From: Nageia nagi
Taxonomy: Eukaryota; Pinophyta
Reading direction: 5' to 3'
NCBI GenBank assembly: GCA_050084985.1
Contig: JBITNC010000001.1
Coordinates: 60,760,001 to 60,824,000, forward strand
DNA length: 64,000 bases
Shown piece by piece: positions 45,930 through 57,404 of the stretch (position 1 is the first letter of the stretch; each line of letters starts with the position of its first letter). The notes below the pieces were generated by a model that saw only the letters and a list, made by a program, of their open reading frames with translations, ran no database searches and was not told the DNA's origin. The translations under genes and the position numbers were made by a program.

Positions 45930-46279
45930 CAGATGATTGGATGGATCAATTAAGCAGATATTTTGAGTCCAGGAAGCTCCTTGCTAACATGAATGCATCC
46001 CAGAGGAGGTGGTTCAGAATACATGCTCAAAATTACACAGAGATAGATCAAGTACTGTATAGAAGGAATCATGATGGTGTTTTGTTAAGATGTGTACCCA
46101 TGATAAAGATAGCAAGGCTGATTAAAGAATTTCATCCTGGAATATCTGAAGGTCATTATTTGGGATACACAATGGTGAGATCATCCAAGCTGGATATTAT
46201 TGGCCTACTATGTTTAAAGAAGCCTTTGCAAAATCCCAGAGTTGTGAGAAATGTCAAAGATTTTTGGGAAGGAAGAGAT
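45930..46279 (+). pseudogene. Element C integrase N-terminus, truncated copy 1
   Basis: Reads LSRYFESRKLLANMNASQRR, YRRNHDGVLLRCVPM, IKEFHPGISEGHYLGYTMV. A 4-bp deletion relative to copy 2 (in GGTGAG-TAAG-ATCATC) shifts the frame. The homology to integrase ends at about 46279, at the junction with the internal LTR. The DDE core is absent in this copy. Confidence 0.85.
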
Positions 46280-47412
46280 GTGAATAAAGCATGCCAGAGT
46301 GAAATGATGATGTCATGAAAGAAAGGATAAGCTCAATTTTGGAAAGGATTGGGTTCTGGAGGAGGTGAGGTCAACAAGGGGTAATTGAAAAGCTGGAGTC
46401 AGTGAATAAAGCACATCGAAGCGAAATGACAACATCATGGAAGAAAGGATAAGCTCAATTTTGGAAAAGATCAGGTTTTGGAGGAGGTGAGGTCAATAAG
46501 AGATAGTTAAAGAGCCAAAATCCATAAATTAAGTGTCCCAAAAGTAAAGTGTTCCAAAATAAAATGATGATGTCATAGAGGAAAAGATAGTCACATTTTG
46601 GTAAAGACCAGGTTCCAGATATGGTGAGGTCAGCAAGGGGTAATTGAAAAGTTGGAGTCTATGAATAAAGCATGCCGAAGTGAAATGGTGATGTCATGAA
46701 AGAAAGGATAATTGTAGTTTTGGAAGATGTTACCTTCCATGACCTTCTCAGTTTTGTAACATTTGGACAAGTGGCATATATAGATGATGATAGTTAGAAG
46801 TGGCCAGAATCTTGAGGCCATTTTTGTAACCATTCTATTTTCATTTTCTTGTAACTATTATTTTTGCAGTATAAGTATATGAAAATAAAGTGAAAAAAGG
46901 TGTCAGGAGCTCTACTTTTGCTCTTTACATTTATTCTCTAAGATCAACATTTTTTATCAGTAATATGATATCATCTTGACCTTTCTTATCTAGAACTTAT
47001 AATTGTTATTCTTAATTAGGTCACATGGTGGCTATTTGGCATGTTTCCTGAATGATAATTACGAGCTGTTAGTATAACTGTGTCTACATACATGGTAGAG
47101 TAAAGCTGGGAAACTACTCGAGAGTGAGATCTTGTACTGTAGCTGCTACACTATATTCAGGCCAAGGTTTCACACCCTATGAAAGCCCGTGTTGAACTAG
47201 TGATTCACCTTTACTTTCTCTCTTGTGACCCTAAGCCCTTTGCTTAAATTCCTTGCACTCTACTCCTTTTATTTTCTTTCCTATTACTTCTCTTATACCC
47301 AATAGATAAGGAACTGGCCTTCTTCGGAGATCAGACTATCACCATAGTCTGCTCTTGATTTACTTTGGTTGAGATTGTTCATGGCGCATATATTACATAA
47401 TCCTAGTCAATA
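46280..47412 (+). repeat. Element C internal, 5'-truncated LTR
   Basis: Starts in the second 120-bp unit (equivalent to 40051) and runs to the normal LTR end TCAATA. Visibly closer to the 5' LTR than to the 3' LTR: over the stretch from TCTTGACCTTTC to ATTACGAGCTG the first two appear identical, while the third differs at several sites. That is expected if it was made by tandem duplication of the 5' part of the element. Confidence 0.9.
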
Positions 47413-47560
47413 GTATTTCTTTTTGGCATGCCCGGTGGGACACAAAGAAACTTATTAGTGACTCTGTTGAAGCACTATCTATGGTATGTATTAAAGCAAA
47501 TTGTTTGTAAATATCATATGTGCTTTTGAACCTTTTATTTTCTTTTGCAACCTAGAGTTT

Positions 47561-48962
47561 ATGTGGACTAGATCTAAAACCAAAGCAGCAAAAGAAGCAC
47601 CAAATTTTAGAATGTTTGATGCTCCTAAGGGAAAGACCCTGATCAAGTCCAAGTCTCTGAATAGTATCAACACCCTAAAATCCTTTACCAAGCTAGAACC
47701 ATTCAATCTTCACACCAGAAATACCTCTCCTAAAATGGCTAATCAGCTCAGAATATTTATCCAACATGGGACAATTGGGTACCAATAGCCCTGGCCATGT
47801 TGCATGACATCCCAGCAAATGTTTTCAAAACCCTTCCAGATTTTGATGCAACTTCAAAGAAAATAGCTTATGAGCATTGTGTTGATGTAGCTGGCCTAGC
47901 CAAGATTCATAATATTCAACATGAAGATGTCATGGTGAGATTATTGGCTCAGTCTTTCAAAGAAAAGGTCCTGGATTGGTACAGGGGCCTTCCCAATGGA
48001 TCTATAACCACTTGGGCTCAACTGGTAGAGCCCTTTATCTTAGAATTTAATGAATTAGGATATCCTTTTTCTCTATTAACAAATTTCACTTCAATCAAAA
48101 GATATGAGCAAGAAAATATCCCTGATTTCAACATTAGATTCTAAAAAACTTGGATGAGAGTCCCAATGCTAGTCAGGCCTCAGCAATTTCAAGCCCTAAT
48201 GTATTACTTGAGAGCCTTTCCTTTAGATCTCTCTTTGTAAATCCAAAATTCTATAGTAAATACTTTCCCAGAGGTCTATGGACAAGCAGTATATGCCAAA
48301 ACCTATCTTATTTCAGTAGGAAAATTGCCAAGTCACATGCCAATGCCTTATTTTCCAGTAACCACCCAAAAGCAAATTTTGAGACCTCAAGTAGTTAGTT
48401 TGGCTCCACCTTTAGCTAGTATTCCCACCCCTATTCAATAATGGCCATCAACCTTGCTAGTCCCTAGAGCTCCCTTGGCCTTACAAGCCCTCCTCAACCT
48501 AATATGAATCAAGGGGTAGCTTCATTGGCAGAGATTCAAGAACTCTAAAATTTGTGTAGGAATATGGCAAATTAGATTACCATTCTAAGCAAGCAAAGTA
48601 ATGTAAGAAGATATCCTTATCCTACTATAGAAAAGGCTCAGCATGTGTTAAATGAGGATGTAGACCAAGCTTCCTCTTCCGAGTCAGCCACTAGTTTGTG
48701 TTTGGCCTGCAATGATGCTCACGAACAAACAACATGTCCTATTTGTCAATACCAAGAGTATTTATCAAGAAGTGGGGGTATTCCCCTACCTGGTGTAGCT
48801 AACAACATGAACCAAGATGTGAACCTGATGAATTTTGCACCAATGAATATAGGAGTTTTTGCTATGGAAACCAAATCAGGGAAAAAACCCTTAGTCTCCA
48901 GTATTCTAGAAAGAAAAGTTGAATCCCAAAAGAGTTTTGGTTTAGTGATTTCTAAAAAGTAA
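47561..48962 (+). pseudogene. Element C gag, copy 2
   Basis: Start ATG at 47561 (MWTRSKTKAAKEAPNF). Frame disrupted by a 1-bp deletion near 47741 that copy 1 does not have, then open again at 47797-48144 (gag core). Shares with copy 1 the stop after NIRF. The region 48645-48962 keeps the cysteine-histidine motif CLACNDAHEQTTCPICQYQE, probably the nucleocapsid zinc finger of this lineage, although its C-x2-C-x3-H-x4-C spacing differs from the textbook knuckle by one residue. Confidence 0.85.
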
Positions 48963-49199
48963 GATGCAATTTTTGGTTCTAAGGAAAAGACCCCAGAAAA
49001 GGAAACGGTTTCTCAAAAATCCCCATTTCTAGAAACCAAACCGATGCCTAAAGCCAGTGATCAAAATCTTTGAAAGTTAAGGTTCCCTTCACTCACCAAG
49101 CATCAAAGAAAAGATGATACTCTACAGCTTCAGGAAAGATTTACCAACATATTTAGAAATAAAATTGGTGAACCTCTAGCTATCCCAGAGTTCAACATT

Positions 49200-49958
49200 A
49201 TGGCGGAGCTAAAGAGAACTCCCGCAAGAGTGTCCTTGTTTGAAGCTTTAAAAATTCCTAGGCAAATTGATTTACTAAAAATGTCTCTTATAGCATTGAA
49301 TGAAGGAATGGAAAGAGTGCTTAATCTTTTTGAGACATAAAAATATCTAGGGATGGGAAAGAACAAACCTCTGGCTTTTTATATGACTCTAGAAATTGAG
49401 GGATATGTACTTCATAATTGTATGGTTGATTCCAGGGTAGCTACTATTGTGATGCCTAAAGCAATGTGTGATGTGATGGGGTTGCCTATGACAAGAACAT
49501 CCATCAAAGTACTACAATTGGATTCCACACCTGTCAAAATAGTAGGAGTGATCAAAGATATAGTCTTGAAAATACATAAGTGTCCCTCTATAATCATTAC
49601 TCAAGAAGTTGTAGTTGTTGAGCTACCCCCTTTGTTCGGGCTATGTCTGTCTAGAGAATTTACAACTAAAATAGGGGGTTATCTAGCAATGGACTACACC
49701 CATTATTTGATCCCTTGTGGAAGTAAGAGGGTAAGACTAAATAATGAAGAAATTTCTAAGTTTCATGTAGAGAAAAAGGAGGAGATTTGTGCAATCTTTG
49801 GTGAATTGGAAAAATCAGATGAATTACTAGAAGAACTACAAATCGAAGACCCTTGTAGTATGAGTATGCTCAACACTATCTACGACCTGGAGTTTGGAAA
49901 TTATTGTTTAATAGAACCAAAATCTTTCATCCTGGAACTTATAAGGGAAGATTTCTAG
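49200..49958 (+). pseudogene. Element C protease, copy 2
   Basis: Open for 201 codons (49353-49958), longer than copy 1. The catalytic triplet reads DSRVAT at 49428 instead of DSGAAT, so the invariant Gly is Arg and the enzyme would be inactive. A stop precedes the frame (GAGACATAA; copy 1 has GAGACATCA). Confidence 0.8.
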
Positions 49959-49976
49959 AGAAATAAAATTTGGGAG

Positions 49977-50365
49977 ATGTCTTTTGATGGGGCAAAATCC
50001 AAAAATGGATCCGGAGCTAGAATTTCCCTAACCAACCCAACTGGTAAGGTACATAAATTTTCTTTCAGACTCACCTGGTTCTGTTCCAATAATGTAGCAG
50101 GGTATGAAGCTCTTTGCCTTGAACTAGAACAAGCCATCAAAATGAAAATTCAGTGTTTAAAGATCAAAGGGGATTCAGAGTTGATCATGAAATAGGTGAC
50201 AGGTAAATGTTTAGTCAAGCATCATTATTTGAAATCTTACAGGAATCAGGTTTGGGATCTGTTTGAGCATTTCAAAGCAATACACATTTAGTCTATCCCA
50301 AGGAAATTCAACCAAGAAGCTGACACCTTAGCATAAATGGGAGCCAAGTTTGATCCTACCAATGA
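49977..50365 (+). pseudogene. Element C RNase H-like domain upstream of RT, copy 2
   Basis: Better-preserved version of the domain at 43746. Candidate catalytic residues are all visible: Asp in MSFDGAKSKNGSGA, Glu in YEALCLELE, Asp in IKGDSELIMK, and Asp in FNQEADTLA. A run LTNPTGKVHKFSFRLTWF links the first two. Two late stops (at CAG/CAA codons) remain. It lies about 430 bp before the RT start, with a linker of unknown fold (50365-50795). Confidence 0.8.
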
Positions 50366-50769
50366 CTGGTTCTGGAGGAAGGGTGTTCAGCTCATTTTCA
50401 GGCCATCAATTCTAGATAATGATTCCTTTTGGCAGGTATTCCAGGATGAGGCTCAAATTAACCAATTTTTATTACAATAAGCTGTATGTCATACAGTAGG
50501 TGAAGAGGACTCCAAAGTTTTCTAGGAGCAAGACATAATTCAGCTGAACAATAATAAAATCCCTAAGGATTTGATTCCATTTGAAGGATTGATTGACAAG
50601 AGTGACCAAGTAAAAAGAAGAGGTATGAATATAAACCCAGATAACTATAAAGAACATGAATTTTTTTTGGGTAAGTCATTAAAAATTGGTATATCTAATA
50701 CTCTAGAATAGATTCAAGAAATTGTACAATTATGCAAAACAAATGTTGATGTTATTGCTTGATCTTATG

Positions 50770-51606
50770 ATGAGTTAAAGGTTTTTGATAAATCAGTGAT
50801 ACATCATACAATTGAGTTGATAGATGATGATAAACTAGTTAGAAAAAAACAAAGACCAGTAAACCCTAAGCTCAAAGTTGCCATGAAGCAAGAGGTTTTG
50901 AAATTGTATAAGGCTGGGATAATTTATCCCATCAAGCATTCCACTTGGGTATCTAATCTTGTGCCTGTCTGGAAGAAAAATGGTGAGATAAGGTTGTGTG
51001 GGATTTTTGGGGCTTAAACAGAGTATCTTTGAAAGATCACTATCCCTTATTGCCAATGGAACAGATACTAAATACTATAGCTGGTGCTGAAAAGTTCTCT
51101 TTGATAGACAATTTCTTTGGGTACAATTATGTTTGGTTCCAGAATGAAGATCAATTCAAAATAGCTTTTACAACTAAATGGGGCACATTTGCTTTTTAGA
51201 GAATGCCTTTCAGACTGTCCAATGCAGGAGCTACTTTCCAAAGAGCTATGGATCATGCCTTCGGAGAGTTAGTAAACAAGAGTGTATTGGTGTATCTTGA
51301 TGATATTACTATTTTCTCACATGACAAAAATTTACATGTTCAACACTTGGAGCAGGCCTTCATCAAATGTAAAAGGTATGGCATATCTTTGAACCCTAAA
51401 AAGTCAATTTTTGCAATAGATGAGGGAAAATTACTAGGTCATGTTATTTCAAAAGAAGGTTAGGCTATTGATCTAGATAGAATTAAAGCAATAAATGACT
51501 TAGTTCTTCCATCCAATAAGAAGTCCCTGCAGTCCTTTCTTGGTCAGATTAATTTTGTCAGGAGATTCATTCAGGATTTCTCAAGTATTATCAAACCCAT
51601 CACCCG
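50770..51606 (+). pseudogene. Element C reverse transcriptase, copy 2
   Basis: As copy 1 with fewer stops: MIHHTIELIDDDKLVRKK, GIIYPIKHSTWVSNLVPVW, a 1-bp loss in the CVDFWG region (GGTTGTGTGGGATTTT), FSLIDNFFGYNYVWFQ, then MPFRLSNAGATFQRAMDHAF and the catalytic YLDD at 51293-51304. Confidence 0.9.
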
Positions 51607-51607
51607 A

Positions 51608-52129
51608 ATGTTAAAAAAGCATACTCCTTTTGTGTGGACTGAAGAAGGTAAAGAAGCTTTTCAAAAAATCAAGGCGATAATTACTAAAGCTCCTGTACTA
51701 AGAAACCTAGACTTTAGCAAGGAGTTTATTCTGTATGCTTATGGTTTTGATACCAGTGTAGTAGCTATCTTAACACAGAGGTATGAAAGAAATGAAGAAT
51801 ACCCTATTGCATTTTTTAGTCAGACCTTGAGTAATTATGAGGAAAAATACACATTTATTGAGAAACAAGTGTTGGCAATTCTTAAAGCTCTTGGTAAATT
51901 GAAGCATTATGTAGCTCAGAGTAAGGTTTTGATTCTAACCATTCATCCAGATGTTAGATCTTACATTATGCAGGGAGAAATTGGGGAAGGAAGACCTAGT
52001 TGGATTTTAAAAATCCTCAAGTATGATGTAGAGATTCGACCTACCAAGCTCATAAAAGGAAGAGCACTTTGTGATCAGCTTGCAAAATCCATGCCACTGG
52101 ATGAAGGGATGATATGTTTTATCGAATAA
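51608..52129 (+). pseudogene. Element C RNase H, copy 2
   Basis: Reads FVWTEEGKEAFQKIKAIIT, FILYAYGFDTSVVAILTQ, YPIAFFSQTLSNYEEKYT and ALGKLKHYVAQSKV, then the connection to integrase. It ends at a stop replacing Gln (ATCGAATAAG; copy 1 has ATCAAACAAG). Confidence 0.9.
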
Positions 52130-52171
52130 GAACCCCTGAAGCCAGAATATGAGAACAGAACAGATGATTGG

Positions 52172-53431
52172 ATGGATCAATTAAGTAGATATTTTGAGTC
52201 CAGGAAGCTCCTTGCTAACATGAATGCATCCCAGAGGAGGCGATTCAGAATACATGCTCAAAATTACATAGAGATAGATCAAGTACTGTATAGAAGGAAT
52301 CATGATGGTGTTTTGTTAAGATGTGTACCCATGATAAAGATAGCAAGGCTGATTAAAGAATTTCATTTTGGAATATCTGAAGGTCATTATTTGGGATACA
52401 CAATGGTGAGTAAGATCATCCAAGCTGGATATTATTGGCCTACTATGTTTAAAGAAGCCTTTGCAAAATCCCAGAGTTGTGAGAAATGTCAGAGATTTTT
52501 GGGAAGGAAAAGAAGTGCAACATTACCGCTAGAACCAATTTAGGCTGAAGAACCTTTTCAACAATGGGGGTTGGATTTTATTGGAGTTATTAATCCCAAT
52601 TCATCATTTGGGCACAAATTCATTCTCATCGCTACAGACTTTTTCACCAGATGAGCAGAAGTAGAGGCTATAAAGAAGTAAATCAGAAGACTGTTCTAAA
52701 ATTTATTGAGAAATTAATCATCAGGTATGGTATTCCCCAAATGATCATTTCAGATAATGGCTTAGCATTTGTGGGGGTAGAGGTTACTAATTTTTCCATG
52801 AGGTTTGGTATCTATTAGAAGACATCTTCAAATTATTACCCTCAGGGTAATGGGCTAGTTGAGTCTACGAACAAGAATTTGATCTAGATTCTCAAAAGAA
52901 CAATGGAAGATAATCCTTGAACTTGGCATGAAAAGCTCAATTTGGTGTTGTGGGCAGATAGTATCATAGTGAAGCTAGCTATTAAGGCCAGCTCGTATAC
53001 ATTAGTGTATGGTAAAAGGGCTGTATTACCAAGTCATTTTGAGCTTCTAGCTTTGAAAATTTGACAGGAGTATGGGGAAGATTTTGAACCACTACAAGTT
53101 TGCATGAATGAATTATTACACTTGGAAGAACTTCGAAATCAATCATATCAAAATTTGCAAAATAGAAATGAAATAGTTAAGAAATGGTTTGATAATCGAA
53201 AAAGCCACTTTGAAAAATTTTAAAGAGGGAGATCTGTATTGAAATGGGATGAGGATAGAGCTAATGTAGGGAAAAATAAAAAGTTTGAGTCCTTATGGTC
53301 TGGACCTTACATGATAGCCAAATGCATAGGAAAAAACTCATTTGAAATAGCGAAATTGAACAAGTGGCAGCTACCGATCTTGGTAAATGGGTAGCATTTA
53401 AAGCGTTATAAACCTGCATGTGTGGGAGATT
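52172..53431 (+). pseudogene. Element C integrase, copy 2
   Basis: Full-length integrase with decayed frame. The HHCC finger lies in FHFGISEGHYLGYTM ... QSCEKCQRF. The DDE core shows WGLDFIGVINPNSSFGH, FILIATDFFTR, IISDNGLAFVG and GNGLVESTNKNLI, so D, D and E are all present in the reading. The C-terminal part FESLWSGPYMIAKCI, NSFEIAKLN and HLKRYKP ends naturally near 53431. No chromodomain is seen. Several TAG/TGA replace Gln, Trp or Arg. Confidence 0.9.
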
Positions 53432-53843
53432 GATCGAAAAAGATATGATTTTGTACATGTTGTAAATAGCATGTTGTGTGCATTTATTTTAAGCAGGTGT
53501 GATTATTGTTTGTCATTTAATAGCAGTGAAATATTAATAGAAATAACACATTTGCACCGATAGAATTGGAGTTTCCAAGAAAATCAACAGTATCAAATCT
53601 TGAGATTTTTAAGAAAATCATGAAAGATCAGATTTGTTATAAATGAAAGTACTGGTGGAGTTATTTCATGCAAGTAAAAGGTGGTGCATTAAACCTTGAA
53701 GCTAATTTTAAAAGGGCCAAAGGTGGTTCATTTCAAATTTACCCAAACTTCAAATTCATGAGAGAGCTAACGATCAAAAGGCAAGAAGCACAGAATATTA
53801 TCGACAGTGATTAGAGTAAGCAGAGTATTTTAGAATATTGAGC
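53432..53843 (+). other. Element C spacer between integrase and 3' coding region
   Basis: About 410 bp with no recognised coding content. It separates the integrase terminus from the ATG at 53844. Confidence 0.5.
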
Positions 53844-56800
53844 ATGGCCCCCCCTCAAACCAAAGTTACTAAAGGAGTTATTGATTCAATGGAGTTGCTG
53901 CAAGACACCAAAATAATAGCTCAAAACAAAAATCCTAAGGGCACAGCTGAAGGTAAGTGCTTGAATTTTAGCTTTAACCATATTGCACACGCTCCCATGG
54001 GGTCAGGGTTAATGTATTTCATTTCCAATAGATGCCTTCTAGCCCTTGAGTTGGTAGATTTAGTAAAAAGGGGTTTGATGCTACCTCGAGGACTGTCAAA
54101 AATCCTCTTGGTAAAATTATTCTCAGCCTGGACCCCCCTTCAATTGAAAAAGCTTTCAACCCACCATCACCTCAATCCACTCCTATGGCAGTGAATTGGG
54201 ATACAAGGCCAAGTGCTAATTTGAAAAAAAATCTTCTAGCTTGGCTAAATAAGAATGCAGAGGGTGCAATGAGTTTCAAAGAGGTCCCTTAGTCAGAAGT
54301 CTTACTAGCCAGTTTTAACACACATGCTTAGTTGTTACTATCCATGTTGTCAATTACTGTAGGAGAGCAGTTTGATAGATATATTTCCTTGAGCAAGCTA
54401 ACCATAACATATCTGATATCCCACCCTAGATCCCCTATTATTTATAACTGGTCAGTTGCTATTTCAAATGGGATCTCTAAGCAGTTACTAAGAATAGAGG
54501 AAGGTTCCCATTTTGCTTTCGTCTCATACCTAATTTGGTTATTCATTCATCAGAATTCTGATTATTTTTCTCAAATGACCCTAAATAAGCAAAGTGAGGA
54601 TGGGTCCCTCAAATCTATAGATAAATGGATTGAAGAGGTTAGAATGGGAGCTAATTATTACAATTTTGTAGAGCATTTTTTATTTCCAACAATGAGTTTA
54701 ATGGCTTTGGTAATCCCAAGATTATCGGTAGCCTCCCAACTATACCTCAAGATGCCACATGGTGAGATGGGAGATTGGTTTTTTACTGAGGAGGGGACTT
54801 TCATAAGGTTGTACAGCTTTTTGAGGGCTCCATTTTTGCTACCTATTCATGTCACAGATTGGGTTTTTAGCATGGAGTTCACCAGGTATACGGATTACAT
54901 AGATGCCAAGTATGGGATAGCGGCGAAGAACAGGGTCACTTACAGCCTCCCACTTAGAGTCCATGATTTGGTGTTGTAGAGTAGGGGTGGAAGTGAGGGT
55001 CTAGGAGAAAAGCTTCTAGGGCTAAGGCTTACAAAAATAAACCAATTTTTGTTGTATGACCTAGAGGATATTTTCAGTAAGAAGTTGAGAAGCCAACCTA
55101 ATCTTCCAAGCTTCAAGGTAGATATAAGGCTGGAGTTCGAGTAGTGGAGAAATCCAAAATGTGAAGACCAGGTGATGCCTTGGAACTTGCTTTTAAAATA
55201 TTTATTGCCTCCATGGATGAGCTTTTATGAGAAGAAAGCTAATTTTGACCCTAAGATGGACTCCATCTCAAAAGCATCTCTGACTACCCTAAGGAGGTAG
55301 AAGTGGAGTGAAGAGAAAATTACGACATTTGTATGATACAGAGTTGAGTCCAGAAATAAGCTTTCTGCTTTAGAGTCTGATTTGGATGACAAATTTGAGG
55401 AGATGTGGTAGATTGAGCATCCTATAGATGTCTCATCAGATGATTCTTTAGGAAGTTTTGGTGGAGAGGAGTAGCAACAATAGTCAAAGGTAGCTCAAGC
55501 CCCTGTCCCCAGAGAGCAAGTTAGTAAAGAAGCCAGAGAGACCACTCCAGAGACTTCCTAAGAAGTGGGAAAAAATTAGGGGAAAGTCTATATAACAAAG
55601 AGAAAGGTCACTAAAGCTCCTCAGTTGCCAAAGAAAAGAAAGAGGAGCTCCACTCCCATAGGTATGCTTTCTTCTCTTATTCCTCCTCCTATCTCTATTA
55701 TTTCTTCTGGTCTCTTGATAATTATTCCACTTCTGGTAGTCACCCCCATTTTATCTTATTCACCTTCCATCATCGTTGCTTCATCCCCACCATCACCAAC
55801 CCTTCCACAACTTGTTAATTTGCCATCACCATTCACATGGTGTAAACCCACTTCCTTTTCATCGGTTTCCCTCATCACTCCCCCCACCGGTGTCATTTTC
55901 ATATCATCATCGCCTCCATCATCCACTCTAGAGTCATCTATACCCGCACCCATCAGTAGCAGTGTCTTTGGCCCTAGTCAAGGCAACCCTGTTACACAGT
56001 TCAGTAGGTGGTACCCTCTTCTACACTAGAGCTAAGCATGGCCTCCCCATTCATCGTAATATCTGGTTAGCAAGTGTCGATGAGTGGGATCATGGAGTAG
56101 TACAAGCAATTGAAGCAGAATCAGGAAGCCTGGATGTAGAAGCAAATGCAGAAAATCTTGGTACTTGATAATCTGGTGAGGCTTTGGATGTCTATGGATG
56201 CAAAAAGTAGAGTTTTGGAGGTTGTTATTGCCCAAGATCATTAAGAGGGGCAAAGTGATTTATCTACAATGAACACTCGGGTAAGGATAAATACCAAGAG
56301 CATATCTTGGAGTGATAAGAATGAGCTATTACAAATAGCTGTGGACTTAAATATTTTTGAACTGACCAAATTAGAGGTCAAATATAATAAGCTTTAGAAG
56401 GTAAATGAAGCAATGAAGCAATAATTAGATTCTCAATGGCTAAAATTAAAAGTCACAAACAATAATATAGCTGCTCTCAGAGCAAGCTTAGCTACTACCT
56501 CGACTGTAGATAGCCTAGCAAAGAAAGATGTTGTCATAGCATAGAAGGATGTAGAAATTGCAACCAAAGCAACTGAAGTAGTAGTAAGAGAGACAATAAT
56601 TGGCAATTTAAATGCCAACATTGCATAGATGCAGTTGAATTCGAATGTTAATAAGGTTGATAGAAATTTTTTGATCAAAATAAAAGAAAAATTCTAGGAG
56701 CAATTATCCCCAAGGATTAAACAACTGATTAACTCAGAGATCACATTGATATATATTTTTTAGAGTTGAAGAAATTAGAGCCAAAGAGAATTTAGCAAGG

Positions 56801-57312
56801 AGGGAAAATAAAAAGCTAGGTGAGATTTCCAACAAGAAGCTTCAAGCCCTAAATGTGGGAAATAGAGTTGAGTTAATATCAGCAATTGACTACCTAGTCC
56901 GTAGGAAATGGGTGTTGCAAGAAATAAAAAATAATTTAATCAAGTAGTTGCAAGGGGTAGAAATCTAGAAAGCTGAGATAAGGAAATTATCTGAGGCTAG
57001 ATTTCTAGGATTGTGGAATGAGGATAATTCACCCATCTCTAAGGCTGAATTTTTGAAACACATTCAGGAAGATAGTCAAAAGGCAGAGGATATAGATTTA
57101 TTACTGACTTCTTTTGATGAGTCAAATTTGTTTGAATTTTTTGACCGATGTGCCAATAAAGGAGTGGTCCTGTAGCGGCTGTTGCACAAATATGGGCAAA
57201 TCTCCTATGAGGTTTTGAACAACATAGCTCTAGCCCAATTGAGAATAAAAGACTTCTTCGAAAGACATGCAAGTTGGGGTAAGGTTGTGCAATTTTTAGG
57301 GGTTCAAAGTTG
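53844..57312 (+). pseudogene. Element C 3' coding region of unknown function
   Basis: Long sense-strand coding remnant between integrase and the 3' LTR. It starts at AGCATGGCC (53844; MAPPQTKVTKGVIDSMELL). The most intact block, 54332-54979, reads ISLSKLTITYLISHPRSP, WIEEVRMGANYYNF, PRLSVASQLYLKMPHGEMGD, FLRAPFLLPIHVTDWVFSME. Next comes a basic, then Pro/Ser-rich stretch (55600-56030). From about 56280 to 57312 a Lys/Glu/Leu-rich, coiled-coil-like part follows (KLEVKYNKL, KVTNNNIAALRASLA, EEIRAKENLARRENKKLGE), ending GKVVQFLGVQS-stop. Stops are mostly at Gln or Trp codons. I recognise no known domain, no signal peptide and no clear membrane anchor, so envelope is not supported. Confidence 0.7.
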
Positions 57313-57404
57313 AGATAACAAATTTCATTTTGGTATTATTTTTCAGATTGAGTTCAAAATTCCTCTTTGATAGAGGTGAAATTTTCCCCTAGAAGTTGCC
57401 ATAA

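Noticed and set aside
45377-46318. 313-codon open frame as a possible host gene
   Set aside because: It is gypsy C RNase H plus the integrase N-terminus.
55756-55953. Reverse-strand Asp/Gly-rich open frame
   Set aside because: Shadow of the Pro/Ser-rich sense region of the element C 3' coding sequence.
53844-57312. Envelope protein in element C
   Set aside because: Position fits, but no signal peptide, no convincing membrane anchor and no recognisable envelope motif; kept as unknown.
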